Virus record (IMG/VR): IMGVR_UViG_3300036652_000886
Coordinates: 1 to 35,213 of that record
Origin: a virus
DNA length: 35,213 nt
Direction: 5' to 3' (one strand)
The translations under genes and the position numbers were made by a program. Under the pieces are notes generated by a model that searched no databases, was not told the DNA's origin, and saw only the letters and a program-made list of their open reading frames with translations. The stretch's first letter is position 1. Each line of letters opens with the position of its first letter. Below are positions 1 through 6,997 of the stretch, piece by piece.

Positions 1-1
1 G

Positions 2-3000
2 GAAAAGGGCATCGCCCTCACTGCAGCACAGGTCTCAGCACACTACAATGCTGGCCTGCCGCCAAAGACATACACCGCGAGTCTCGCTGACAGTGTGCAG
101 ACCGGGCCGGGCACGACGTCGGTCCAAGTTGTCCAGCAAAAGGTAGTCAACGCTTCAAATAACCAACCGGCGGTTACGTTTTCGACGCGCCCCGCGACCG
201 GCAATCTCCTCGTCGCGGCGCTTTCATCGTACTACGCCATCGGGGCGAAAGCTGGCAATGGTTGGACGCTCCTTGAAACGCAGCACAATGGCGGAACGGA
301 CGAAGTGGACATCCTCACCTATACCGTGCAAAGCACGGACACATCGACCTTCAACGTCGGCGGTGCTGCTGGTTACAGCGGCGAGTACAGTATGGTCGTC
401 TATGAAGTCTCCGGCTTCAATACCGGCGCACCAATCAACGTCCACAACAGCACGGGAAGCTCGACATCAGTCTCCGCATCACCCACCGTTGGTGGATGCC
501 TCGCTATTGCATGTGGTGTTGATGGCAATTCAACCAGCGGTCCGACCATCGCCGGCTACACGCTCGACAACACCAACAACGGAGGCAGAGAAGGTCAAGC
601 TCACACGACGCTAACGTCAACCGGGTCGTCAACGGCGAACTTCGTGTTTTCTGGCAGTAGCGGCTCCGTCGCGGCGGCGATTGTTCTCATCGCGCCCTCG
701 TCGTTTAGTCCAGCGAGCTTGCTGTCTGATAGTATCGCGTACTCAATTACCCATGTAACTCAGACATACACCGCGACTCCCGTCGATACCCTCACCACCT
801 CAGACGCTATCACCAAAATCCAAGGTCATAATCGCCCTGTATCCGACTCATTCACCACCTCGGACTCGAACTCAAGACTTCAGAATAATACCCGTCAACC
901 AACCAACACATCAACAACGTTAGATGTGGTTGCACGTTCCTTTACGGGTACCCGCACCGTACAAGATAATGCCTTTGGTTTAGGTTCGGGGTCTTATTCG
1001 GCTGCAATTCTCAATGACAGTCCATTGGTGTATTACCGTTTGGATGATACTGGAAGCACAGCCGTCAACTCCGGGACTGGTGGAGGCGTCTATGATGCAA
1101 CCGTTGGCTCATCGGTCACCAAGAGTGTAGCGGGCTTAGTAACGGGCGACTCCGATACCGCCATGACCTTCCCCGCCGTAGCGTATTCGGCAGGCGTATC
1201 GTCGGTATCTACCAGCCGTCTTACCGGAATTGAGTATACGACTAACTTCTCGGTAGAGTGTATCGTTACAATCAATGCTCTTGGTGGTGCCATCCCGCTT
1301 GTGAGTTACACGGGTACGGGAAACTTTCCGTGGCGTTTACAATGGAAGCCTGCGAACTTTCTCCTGTTCTCTGTGCTTATCGGTGGTTTGGCAAAAAATG
1401 CATCCTCCGCAACTTTAGGTACAGGGACCTACCATGTCGTGGGCACCTATGATGGAACCGCCGTGACTGTGTATGTCAACAGCATAGCAACATCGTTAGC
1501 AATTACCGGGTCCGTTGGTGGGTATTCAACAAACTCGCAACTCAGTATTGGGTCCGCACCGGGTCTTACAAACACTTCGGCCGTAACCATTGATGAAGTC
1601 GCAGTTTATAACACAGTATTAACCCCAGCGCAGGTAGCCAACCATTACAATCTTAGTATTGGTATTGGTTCTGGTGCTGGTGGATTTCAGGATATTGTTC
1701 TCACCTCATCAAACATCCATCGCATTCTTTCAGAAATGATGGTTATGTCTGATGGCGCTCCTGCACTTGCCTTTGCCCGTGTAGCAGCATTAGCAGATAC
1801 AATCTTGACCTCGGATAGTGTGCTTCGTCCAACGTCGTACTACCGTGCTGCCTTTGATACATTACCTTCGTTCAGTGATTCAATTGCTGCCATCAAGACC
1901 AAATTAGCAGCATTAGTCGAGTCACTTACTACCAGCGACAGTGTAAGCCGTAAAGCAACCTACGGACGTACTCAAGCCGACACATTCACAACCGCAGATA
2001 CGATTACTGCAATACGTGGCGTTATTCGTACTTTGGTCGATACGGTCAGTACCTCAGATTCGGTTGTCCGTAGTCAAGTAGTAGCCCGCATTCTTGCGGA
2101 AACTCTCACAACGCTTGAAGTATTAAATCGTTCTCTTAGCGCACTTCGAAGCGCAAACAATATAAATGCGACATCAGATGCCTTGGGAATCCAGCAGGCG
2201 TTGGTCCGTCAGCCTAACGATACAGTTACTACCTCTGGTGCTATTCAGAGTCCCATCAACCGCAATCGTACTCTCGCTGATACCATGACAACCAACGACA
2301 GTATTGACAGGGTAATGTCCTCCATTCGTTCATTGAATGACCTGTTGAGCACAATCGACTTTTTGGGCGACAACCAGAACCATGTGCGCTTCTTTAGTGA
2401 TATTCTAACAACGGCTGATAATGCTTACCGTAATGCTACCTATACGCGAACCGAAACTGATTCCTTCGCAACCAGTGCTGCACTTGAGCGCACCATTGCA
2501 ATCATCCGTGGACTTGCCGATACGGTTAGCACATTTGAAACACTTTCGCGCCAATATTTATCTGTGCGCCATGCAACGGAAACATTAGATACCACAGATA
2601 GTGCGACTAGAATCTTAGCAATAAAGCGTGCTTTAGATGATGCCCTTGCAACCACAGATGGTGGTGGCCCAACGCGACTGGTTAACTATACCCGCACCGC
2701 ATCAGACACATCCGTATTTTCGGACTTGTTGCAGAAGGGTATGTCGGCCTACCGCAATCTCATAGATGCAGTATCAACCAATGACTCGGTATCTCGTAAG
2801 TTAGAAACCAATCGTTCAGCAAGTGATGTTTTCAGCACAAGTGCAACAACTACAAATCAAAATGCAGATAGACGCGAGTTGTCTGATACCTTCGTTACGG
2901 CTGTCAACATCAATCTGGTACAAGAGGCTCTTCGTAGATTAGAAGCGGAAAATATCCTTACCTCAGATGCCCTTCAGTCTTTAGTTGCACACCCACGCGC

Positions 3001-3241
3001 TTTGGTCGAATACCTAACGACAGTAGATAAACTTATTTCACAAATTCTTATCTACGTTGCTCCCCTAGACCTCAACATGAAGGCGAGACTCTCTCAAGAG
3101 TTAGGACTAGGAGCAAACACATCAGTAAGTATGTCCCTTCGAGTCTCAATAGACCCGCTAGTTTTACATCCAACAACCTCTTCAATCAATCTTGGTCTTA
3201 AGGCACTTCCTGAAGGCGAAGTGAATATCAAACTGCAGTAA
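2..3241 (+). CDS. Tail fibre / host-recognition protein, C-terminal part (continues from 33751 across the circular join)
   Basis: This is the downstream part of the gene that starts at 33751; there is no real start here, because the frame is open from base 2 and is in phase with the window's end. In order it encodes the end of a first LamG-like domain; a beta-rich module (about 100-720) paralogous to the fibre's own N-terminus; three 20-residue repeats (about 780-960); a second LamG/concanavalin-like domain (about 1000-1660, key strings VYYRLDDTG and DEVAVYNTVLTPAQV); about 20 more repeats of the type DTxTTSDSVxR (about 1790-3050); and a short C-terminal cap. LamG folds usually bind sugars, so this is the likely receptor-binding fibre. 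The repeat arrays probably form an elongated stalk. It is followed 13 nt later by a small tail-associated gene. Fibre assignment is by domain architecture and position after the tail genes. Confidence 0.8.
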   Translation, partial: EKGIALTAAQVSAHYNAGLPPKTYTASLADSVQTGPGTTSVQVVQQKVVNASNNQPAVTFSTRPATGNLLVAALSSYYAIGAKAGNGWTLLETQHNGGTDEVDILTYTVQSTDTSTFNVGGAAGYSGEYSMVVYEVSGFNTGAPINVHNSTGSSTSVSASPTVGGCLAIACGVDGNSTSGPTIAGYTLDNTNNGGREGQAHTTLTSTGSSTANFVFSGSSGSVAAAIVLIAPSSFSPASLLSDSIAYSITHVTQTYTATPVDTLTTSDAITKIQGHNRPVSDSFTTSDSNSRLQNNTRQPTNTSTTLDVVARSFTGTRTVQDNAFGLGSGSYSAAILNDSPLVYYRLDDTGSTAVNSGTGGGVYDATVGSSVTKSVAGLVTGDSDTAMTFPAVAYSAGVSSVSTSRLTGIEYTTNFSVECIVTINALGGAIPLVSYTGTGNFPWRLQWKPANFLLFSVLIGGLAKNASSATLGTGTYHVVGTYDGTAVTVYVNSIATSLAITGSVGGYSTNSQLSIGSAPGLTNTSAVTIDEVAVYNTVLTPAQVANHYNLSIGIGSGAGGFQDIVLTSSNIHRILSEMMVMSDGAPALAFARVAALADTILTSDSVLRPTSYYRAAFDTLPSFSDSIAAIKTKLAALVESLTTSDSVSRKATYGRTQADTFTTADTITAIRGVIRTLVDTVSTSDSVVRSQVVARILAETLTTLEVLNRSLSALRSANNINATSDALGIQQALVRQPNDTVTTSGAIQSPINRNRTLADTMTTNDSIDRVMSSIRSLNDLLSTIDFLGDNQNHVRFFSDILTTADNAYRNATYTRTETDSFATSAALERTIAIIRGLADTVSTFETLSRQYLSVRHATETLDTTDSATRILAIKRALDDALATTDGGGPTRLVNYTRTASDTSVFSDLLQKGMSAYRNLIDAVSTNDSVSRKLETNRSASDVFSTSATTTNQNADRRELSDTFVTAVNINLVQEALRRLEAENILTSDALQSLVAHPRALVEYLTTVDKLISQILIYVAPLDLNMKARLSQELGLGANTSVSMSLRVSIDPLVLHPTTSSINLGLKALPEGEVNIKLQ
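8..222. repeat. Terminal direct repeat, left copy
   Basis: These 215 bases are identical to 34999-35213 at the other end of the window. The seven bases before this copy do not match the bases before the right-hand copy, so they look like an assembly tip. The repeat lies inside the tail-fibre frame and is in phase at both ends. The simplest reading is a circular assembly overlap. A true terminal redundancy, or an internal repeat where the assembler stopped, remains possible. Confidence 0.9.
780..3050 (+). repeat. Array of 20-residue (60-bp) repeats in the tail fibre, interrupted by a LamG cassette
   Basis: The protein repeats a unit of about 20 residues, consensus DTxTTSDSVxR followed by about nine variable residues with a conserved Arg near the end. 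Three units lie at about 780-960. The array is then interrupted by a LamG domain (about 1000-1660) and resumes at about 1700-1790 for roughly 20 units. The DNA copies have diverged, so the array is visible mainly at protein level. Regular Ser/Thr/Asp-rich repeats of this kind are typical of fibrous stalks. Unit boundaries are estimated by eye. Confidence 0.75.
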
Positions 3242-3254
3242 GGATTCAACCAAC

Positions 3255-3542
3255 ATGTCAACTCTTATAACCCAGGCAGCAGAAATCGGAAAAACCATAA
3301 CTGATTCTCCCGGTGTGAATCTTGCTGGCTTTACAGTAAATCTTTTGGTTCAAGACACCACAGGAAAAGTTTCTTCGTATCCAATGGCAGTCAACACGGT
3401 GCAAAATATTGCATCCTATGTGACCCTTGGGAGCGAGTTTCCTATCCCTGGAAATTACAAAGCGCAGTTACAATTGATAAATGCTGGCGAGAAGTTTTAT
3501 ACCGCTGTCACCAGTATCAAGGTCATTGCTAACCTGTTGTAA
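3255..3542 (+). CDS. Small Ig-like tail/baseplate-associated protein
   Basis: A 95-residue protein starting 13 nt after the fibre stop. It is rich in beta-forming residues and has the pattern of small phage tail or baseplate modules: an Asp-Ser-Pro-Gly turn near residue 18, alternating hydrophobics (GFTVNLLVQDTTGKVSSY) and a closing strand pattern of the type GNYKAQLQLINAGEKFYTAV. Such Ig-like modules usually sit beside or within fibre genes and attach the fibre or help it fold. No catalytic motif, signal peptide or membrane segment is visible. Assignment rests on fold-like pattern and location; exact function is not known. Confidence 0.6.
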   Translation: MSTLITQAAEIGKTITDSPGVNLAGFTVNLLVQDTTGKVSSYPMAVNTVQNIASYVTLGSEFPIPGNYKAQLQLINAGEKFYTAVTSIKVIANLL

Positions 3543-3623
3543 ATAGTATACCAAAATTGCGTATACACTTAGTAAGGCCCTCAAAGCATCGGGTCTATTC
3601 TTATGAGGGTGATTTGTACCAAA

Positions 3624-4001
3624 ATGGATGAAGGACTACAACCACAGAACTTACTTCTTCAAGAGATACTGAATAATCAGCGTGACACCGGGAAGAAGAT
3701 TGATGATTTAACTTCGAAGGTTGCCTTTCGCGAAGATATCCAGGAAATAAAAGAGGCCATGAAAGAGTTCGCTTTACGTCGTGACTTAGATGCTCACAAA
3801 ATGGAAAGTCGTGATGCTCTTAAGTCTATTGAGACAACGCTTGAAGAATTCAAAGCCAATAGATGGCCAGCTATTGCGAAAACAATTGGTGGCTCAGTTG
3901 CTGCAGCAATCATCCTCTCTTTGTTGTTCTTCATGGGTCAAAATTTTGTTCATACATCAGTACCAACAACCATTCAAACAATGAAGGTAAATAGACCATG
4001 A
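3624..4001 (+). CDS. Coiled-coil protein with one C-terminal membrane segment, possible XhlA/holin-like lysis protein
   Basis: A 125-residue protein. Residues about 10-80 are charged and heptad-like (coiled coil), followed by one membrane segment at about 86-105 (AKTIGGSVAAAIILSLLFFM) and a short tail. This resembles XhlA-type haemolysin or holin accessory proteins, which sit after the tail genes of many phages, as here. I chose the ATG at 3624, preceded by GAGGGTG at 3605-3611; an in-frame ATG at 3603 would add seven residues but has no ribosome site. Its stop overlaps the start of the next small ORF (ATGA). No endolysin partner is recognisable nearby, so the lysis role is inference from topology and position only. 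Confidence 0.55.
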   Translation: MDEGLQPQNLLLQEILNNQRDTGKKIDDLTSKVAFREDIQEIKEAMKEFALRRDLDAHKMESRDALKSIETTLEEFKANRWPAIAKTIGGSVAAAIILSLLFFMGQNFVHTSVPTTIQTMKVNRP

Positions 4002-4129
4002 CATCATTCCTAAAAATATTTGCCGCTGGAAGGTCTGTCCTTACAGCCATCACTCAAGTCGAATTGCTAGGCCAACCCGTTACCTTTCGGATTGGCAGTG
4101 AGACATTCACGCTAACCAAAAATAGTTAA
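3998..4129 (+). CDS. Small hypothetical protein (43 aa)
   Basis: The ATG overlaps the stop of the preceding holin-like gene in an ATGA arrangement, which suggests translational coupling. The product begins MTSFLKIFAAGRSVLTAI, an amphipathic or weakly hydrophobic N-terminus, and ends with a beta-like stretch VTFRIGSETFTLTKNS. No family is recognised. Small proteins placed directly after a holin-like gene are sometimes lysis accessories, but nothing in the sequence proves it. The coupling is the main evidence that it is translated. Confidence 0.5.
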   Translation: MTSFLKIFAAGRSVLTAITQVELLGQPVTFRIGSETFTLTKNS

Positions 4130-4312
4130 AAAGAAAAGAGCCCGGCGTTTAATCTGTTGCGAACTTAATGAACCAACGCTTAGAATAGTTCTGAAACGTT
4201 CTATTTCTCGACTTATGAAGCAATTCGTTGGTTTACGAAGTTAAGGGAATGAAAAAGGGATAAATCAGACCAAGGCCAATCAATGCTCCTAATCACTGTG
4301 ATTGGGAGTTTT
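4130..4312 (+). ncRNA. Structured intergenic RNA candidate ending in a terminator
   Basis: This gap folds well on paper. AACTT (4162-4166) and AACCAACG (4171-4178) pair with CGTTGGTT (4226-4233) and AAGTT (4238-4242), with a symmetrical internal loop between the two helices. Inside is a second helix, AGAATAG (4182-4188) against CTATTTCT (4201-4208). A rho-independent terminator closes the region at 4286-4312, just upstream of the next start codon. It could be a 3' UTR, a small regulatory RNA or a leader controlling the 4320 gene. No known RNA family is recognised. Confidence 0.45.
4286..4312 (+). terminator. Rho-independent terminator overlapping the leader of the next gene
   Basis: CTCCTAATCAC pairs with TGATTGGGAG and is followed by TTTT. 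It would end the virion/lysis transcript. The GGGAG of its 3' arm is also the only good ribosome site for the ATG at 4320, so forming the hairpin would hide that site. This could act as an attenuator. Confidence 0.65.
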
Positions 4313-4319
4313 ATATATT

Positions 4320-4883
4320 ATGGCAACAAATAACCCTAGAGACTATGGCCGAATCTCGGAAGAGGCCAAGGCATATTTTGCAACTCTACTCGAAAGCCTC
4401 AAAGGGAAAACAGCCCTGCCGTGGTCTAAAGAACTTAATCGTCCTCTATTAGCTGAACTCAAGGGTGCGGGCTTAGTCGATTATGATGGCAAGGGACGTA
4501 AGCCACCTACTTTCGTTAAGGCGACCGGGACGATGGCCAATGTGGAAGTCAAGGCAACCCGTGCTAGTCGTAAGCCTTCGGCCAAGACATCGGCCATGAA
4601 AGACCAATGGCAGCATTGGGAGCAATATTACATCGACACCCGGCCCGAGGCACAACGGGAGCATGAGCGACGGACCCAAAGCGTGAGTATCGAGACTATC
4701 GCGAAACGTGCCAAAGAACTGCAGAGAGAGAAGCCGTTGACCAACGTGCAGGCACTCGAATTCGCCACCCATGAACTCAGCCTCCCGTTCTCCAAATGGC
4801 TCGAAGAGAAGTACGGGAAGGGCATGGTCAAGACGTTACCTCCGCCTCCGGTTGGTCCTGATACCCGCGATAGTAAGTCGTAG
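4320..4883 (+). CDS. Hypothetical basic protein with winged-helix-like N-terminus (187 aa)
   Basis: Starting at the ATG at 4320, which has GGGAG upstream. Residues about 10-60 alternate helices with a short basic turn (GLVDYDGKGRKPP) in a way that resembles a small winged-helix fold. A lysine/serine-rich linker follows, then a charged helical region (WEQYYIDTRPEAQREHERRT) and a proline-rich tail (TLPPPPVGPDT). No catalytic motif or membrane segment is visible. It is the last rightward gene, flanked by terminators on both sides, next to attP. This places it as a separately expressed gene, perhaps active in the prophage. A lysogeny or regulatory role is a guess; no family is recognised. Confidence 0.65.
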   Translation: MATNNPRDYGRISEEAKAYFATLLESLKGKTALPWSKELNRPLLAELKGAGLVDYDGKGRKPPTFVKATGTMANVEVKATRASRKPSAKTSAMKDQWQHWEQYYIDTRPEAQREHERRTQSVSIETIAKRAKELQREKPLTNVQALEFATHELSLPFSKWLEEKYGKGMVKTLPPPPVGPDTRDSKS

Positions 4884-4893
4884 CAAACGAACT

Positions 4894-4925
4894 AGCCCTG
4901 GTTACAAACAGCCAGGGCTTTTTTG
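4894..4925 (+). terminator. Rho-independent terminator
   Basis: AGCCCTGG (4894-4901) pairs with CCAGGGCT (4912-4919) and is followed by a run of T. It ends transcription of the 4320 gene just before the first 20-bp attP repeat. Confidence 0.85.
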
Positions 4926-4944
4926 TACCCTTCTGAGTACCCCT
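4925..4944. repeat. 20-bp direct repeat, copy 1 (candidate integrase arm site)
   Basis: GTACCCTTCTGAGTACCCCT is identical to 5158-5177. Within it the half-site GTACCC occurs twice, 12 bp apart in the same orientation. The two copies flank the tRNA remnant, the arrangement expected for arm-type integrase sites around an attP core. Confidence 0.7.
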
Positions 4945-5010
4945 TACAGCATCGAAACTAGCCATATTCCATCGTATTCAGTAGAGTTGGTTCAAAAGGG
5001 ATGAAATAAA

Positions 5011-5037
5011 GAAAAAGCCCGTGGTTACGGGCTCTTT
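5011..5037 (-). terminator. Terminator for the leftward integrase transcript (possibly bidirectional)
   Basis: Read on the minus strand, AGCCCGT pairs with ACGGGCT across an AACC loop and is followed by TTTTTC. On the plus strand the same hairpin has a weaker T run. It lies downstream of the integrase and the tRNA remnant. Confidence 0.8.
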
Positions 5038-5073
5038 CCTGTCATTGGTGGCAATTTGGAGAGGGCATTTTCT

Positions 5074-5116
5074 ATGCTTATCAAGCATGCGCTCTAACCA
5101 GCTGAGCTAATGGCCC
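5074..5116 (-). pseudogene. Truncated tRNA-Ile(GAT): 5' half only
   Basis: Read on the minus strand from 5116, 43 nt match the start of a bacterial tRNA-Ile: acceptor strand GGGCCAT, D arm GCTCAGCTGGTTAGAGC, and anticodon arm with loop TTGATAA (anticodon GAT). The anticodon stem has four of five pairs. After that the match ends: there is no TTCGAAT T-loop and no 3' acceptor strand ATGGCCC. It is therefore not a working tRNA. It most likely is the piece of the host tRNA gene carried in attP. Carrying the 5' half is unusual, since most phages carry the 3' half. Confidence 0.75.
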
Positions 5117-5153
5117 GTGAGGGGATTCGGCCGTTTTGTACTACTTTTGGACT

Positions 5154-6299
5154 CTAGTACCCTTCTGAGTACCCCTCAGATGATGCTACTTGGTAGACTT
5201 CCACTGCAGCTATCATTTCACGGTCGAACACGTTACGATATGTCGTTCTCACCATCCTGGTATTTTTGTGACCGGACCCACGCGCCAAAACAGCATCGGG
5301 AACATTGTTGGAAGCCAGATACGAAATTCCCAACGTCTTGAGTGAGTAGGGAGTCGGCCCGATTGGTAGACCGAGGTCTTTACGGATACGCTCAAAGTTG
5401 AAGGTGTGGCGGGTATGTGGTTTCCCATCGTCCTGAGAGAAGATGAAGGATGCCTCAGACTCGCCTTTGCGGGCCTCTCTGGCACGTTTGAAGAGTGAGG
5501 TAAGGATTTGGTTCATCGGAACACCTAGACCAGCCCGAGAGTCGTCCTCTCCGGTTTTCGTTGAATCTACGACGATTGGACCAGACTTATCATCACGAAT
5601 GGTTTCATCAAACGTAATGCCTTGATTCTTGAAATCAATATCAGACCATCGCAAGGCCCAAGTCTCATTCATGCGACAACGAAGAATGAACATCGTAGCA
5701 ACCCAAAGCCGAGCCATCAAGGGCTTGGTTTCATCCCCAATGACCTGAAGAATGACCTCAGCCTCAAATAGTTTCTTTTGCTTCGGGATAACCCGGCGTG
5801 TCTTAATGTCACAGAAATAATCATCGGGCCGACTTGGAATCCGATGTTTGCCAAACCTTAAAGCCAGAAATAGGTCCTCTCGAAGGTCATTAAACTTCCG
5901 AGGAGTCGTGAGAACCTCAATGGCTTGAAAATAGCTCTCCATTGCTTCGAGATGCAGGTTGGCTAAAGGAATAGACCGGAAGCGTTCCGCTATGGGGTGC
6001 ACCAAGACCATTTCCGTGATACGGCTCTTGCGGGCCCGAAATTCACCCCAAGAGATAGACCCGGCCTCATACCGATTCTGTTCCCGGTCAATGAACTCTA
6101 AGAGTAACCCCTGAAACCGGGTATTCTTATCAATCCCTGGCTTGGCATGAGCCTCTCTGGTGCGCTTCGTCACAGCCTCAGACTCGGTTGCCCCATAGAA
6201 ATCCTTAGAGGTAGGTCGAATTCCAGTCACAGGGTCCTTGGGAAAGGTAAGCCTGGCTCGCCATAACCCCTTGCGAACCTTGCGGGTGTTAGTAGGCAT
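5154..6299 (-). CDS. int: Tyrosine recombinase (phage integrase)
   Basis: A 381-residue site-specific recombinase for integrating and excising the phage. The N-terminal part (about 1-70) is a basic arm-binding-like region. The core-binding helical domain is at about 60-165 and the catalytic domain at about 175-365. Visible catalytic residues are Arg209 (CRMNETWALRWSDID), Lys248 (KTGEDD), His344 in SGHKN and nucleophile Tyr354 (TTYRNV). The usual HxxR box reads YSLK (318-321), so both His and Arg are replaced by conservative but atypical residues. The start is supported by a strong AAGGAGG nine bases upstream, inside the end of the excisionase-like gene. The gene ends in TAG. It sits directly beside the tRNA remnant and repeats of attP. 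Confidence 0.93.
   Translation of the reverse strand: MPTNTRKVRKGLWRARLTFPKDPVTGIRPTSKDFYGATESEAVTKRTREAHAKPGIDKNTRFQGLLLEFIDREQNRYEAGSISWGEFRARKSRITEMVLVHPIAERFRSIPLANLHLEAMESYFQAIEVLTTPRKFNDLREDLFLALRFGKHRIPSRPDDYFCDIKTRRVIPKQKKLFEAEVILQVIGDETKPLMARLWVATMFILRCRMNETWALRWSDIDFKNQGITFDETIRDDKSGPIVVDSTKTGEDDSRAGLGVPMNQILTSLFKRAREARKGESEASFIFSQDDGKPHTRHTFNFERIRKDLGLPIGPTPYSLKTLGISYLASNNVPDAVLARGSGHKNTRMVRTTYRNVFDREMIAAVEVYQVASSEGYSEGY
5158..5177. repeat. 20-bp direct repeat, copy 2, inside the integrase 3' end
   Basis: Identical to 4925-4944. Read on the minus strand it encodes the last residues of the integrase (…EGYSEGY). The putative arm site and the coding end therefore overlap, which ties the gene to its site. 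Confidence 0.7.
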
Positions 6300-6312
6300 A
6301 TAAAAATCCTCC

Positions 6313-6495
6313 TTAAGAGGCCCTATTAGATTGGAATTTGACTAATGCCTTTTCAGTCACTCGTAAACAAGCCCGTTTCGTAAGGTCCGAGGCTGCATTG
6401 AACGCCTCAAGCCGACCCCTTTCAATAAGACTGTAGACCGCCTGAGGACAAAGACCCAATAGTCTAGCCACCTCCTTAACTGAGTATGATTGCAT
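6313..6495 (-). CDS. xis: Excisionase-like helix-turn-helix protein
   Basis: A 60-residue protein with a MerR/excisionase-type HTH: YSVKEVARLLGLCPQAVYSLIERGRLEAF, followed by a wing-like stretch ending in LRVTEKALVKF. Such small proteins bend attachment-site DNA and bias integrase towards excision. They can also act as regulators. It lies 13 bp upstream of int on the same strand, and the int ribosome site is within its 3' end, so the two are coupled. Its own start has AGG eight bases upstream. No larger repressor gene is present, so this protein could also be the lysogeny regulator; that is inference. Confidence 0.8.
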   Translation of the reverse strand: MQSYSVKEVARLLGLCPQAVYSLIERGRLEAFNAASDLTKRACLRVTEKALVKFQSNRAS

Positions 6496-6586
6496 GATTG
6501 GAACCTATTGATTCTCCTTGTAACGCATGTTCCTTAAACTTTCTATAATTGTAGAATTGCTGGAATGATGGATTCGCGACCAGACA

Positions 6587-6769
6587 TCAGTTGAGCGAGA
6601 AATGAGCATCTATAATCGAATTATCCTGGGGCTTGGGTTCAAAGGCTTTACCAACAAACAATTCCCGCATGATTTGTCTTTCCACTAAAATTCTGTGAAC
6701 AGTTGCCAGGGTGTAAAGATTCGCCACTAAACCAACTATAATTACGAGAGAGAAGAAAAAAAGCCACAT
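6587..6769 (-). CDS. Small single-pass membrane protein (60 aa)
   Basis: The N-terminus is one long hydrophobic segment (FFFSLVIIVGLVANLYTLAT, about residues 4-23), followed by a charged helix (RILVERQIMREL) and a hydrophilic tail. AAAGGG lies about nine bases upstream of the ATG. It would be the first gene of the leftward transcript towards xis and int. No family is recognised. Small prophage-expressed membrane proteins sometimes act in superinfection exclusion, but nothing here shows that. An overlapping frame on the same strand (6648-6842) is less protein-like. Confidence 0.5.
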   Translation of the reverse strand: MWLFFFSLVIIVGLVANLYTLATVHRILVERQIMRELFVGKAFEPKPQDNSIIDAHFSLN

Positions 6770-6913
6770 CAGTAAAGCCCTTTATAAAGAGAATAGTGAG
6801 TGAGTGCCGAAGCGAATTTATCCCCTTCGGCTTTGCCAGCATACTACAGCGTCGAATTATTGCCTAGCCTTTTCGGATTTATTCTTTACGCATAAATTAA
6901 GAACTGAAAAGAT

Positions 6914-6943
6914 GTTATAGATTGACGACTATCCATCAATCAA
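6914..6943 (-). promoter_or_regulatory. Candidate leftward promoter for the small membrane protein–xis–int transcript
   Basis: On the minus strand, TTGATT (6938-6943) and TATAAC (6914-6919) are spaced by 18 bases. The same stretch contains an inverted repeat, ATTGA…TCAAT (about 6922-6940), that could be an operator. It lies in the divergent gap between the leftward genes and the rightward RNA region. Confidence 0.45.
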
Positions 6944-6997
6944 AAAAGATTTTTCAAAAAGTATGCTGCAACTCTAGATTTTTCCTATACTCTATAT

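Larger units (their letters stand above)
4925..5177. other. Candidate phage attachment region (attP)
   Basis: About 250 bp beside the integrase 3' end. It holds two identical 20-bp repeats at its edges, a tRNA-Ile 5' half (5074-5116, minus strand) and a terminator facing the integrase. Tyrosine recombinases commonly use tRNA genes as attB and bind repeated arm sites flanking the core. The likely core is in the anticodon arm, near where the tRNA match ends (about 5074-5085). The exact core cannot be fixed without the host junctions. Confidence 0.7.

Noticed and set aside
5040-5116. Complete tRNA-Ile gene on the minus strand
   Set aside because: The T arm and 3' acceptor strand are missing and the following bases do not pair with the 5' strand, so it is only a half.
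4771-5341. Frames at 4771-5004 and 5117-5341 on the plus strand
   Set aside because: They run through terminators and attP or opposite the integrase and show no protein-like pattern.
6648-6842. Minus-strand frame overlapping the small membrane protein gene
   Set aside because: It overlaps the better candidate at 6587-6769 and crosses a hairpin; composition is not protein-like.
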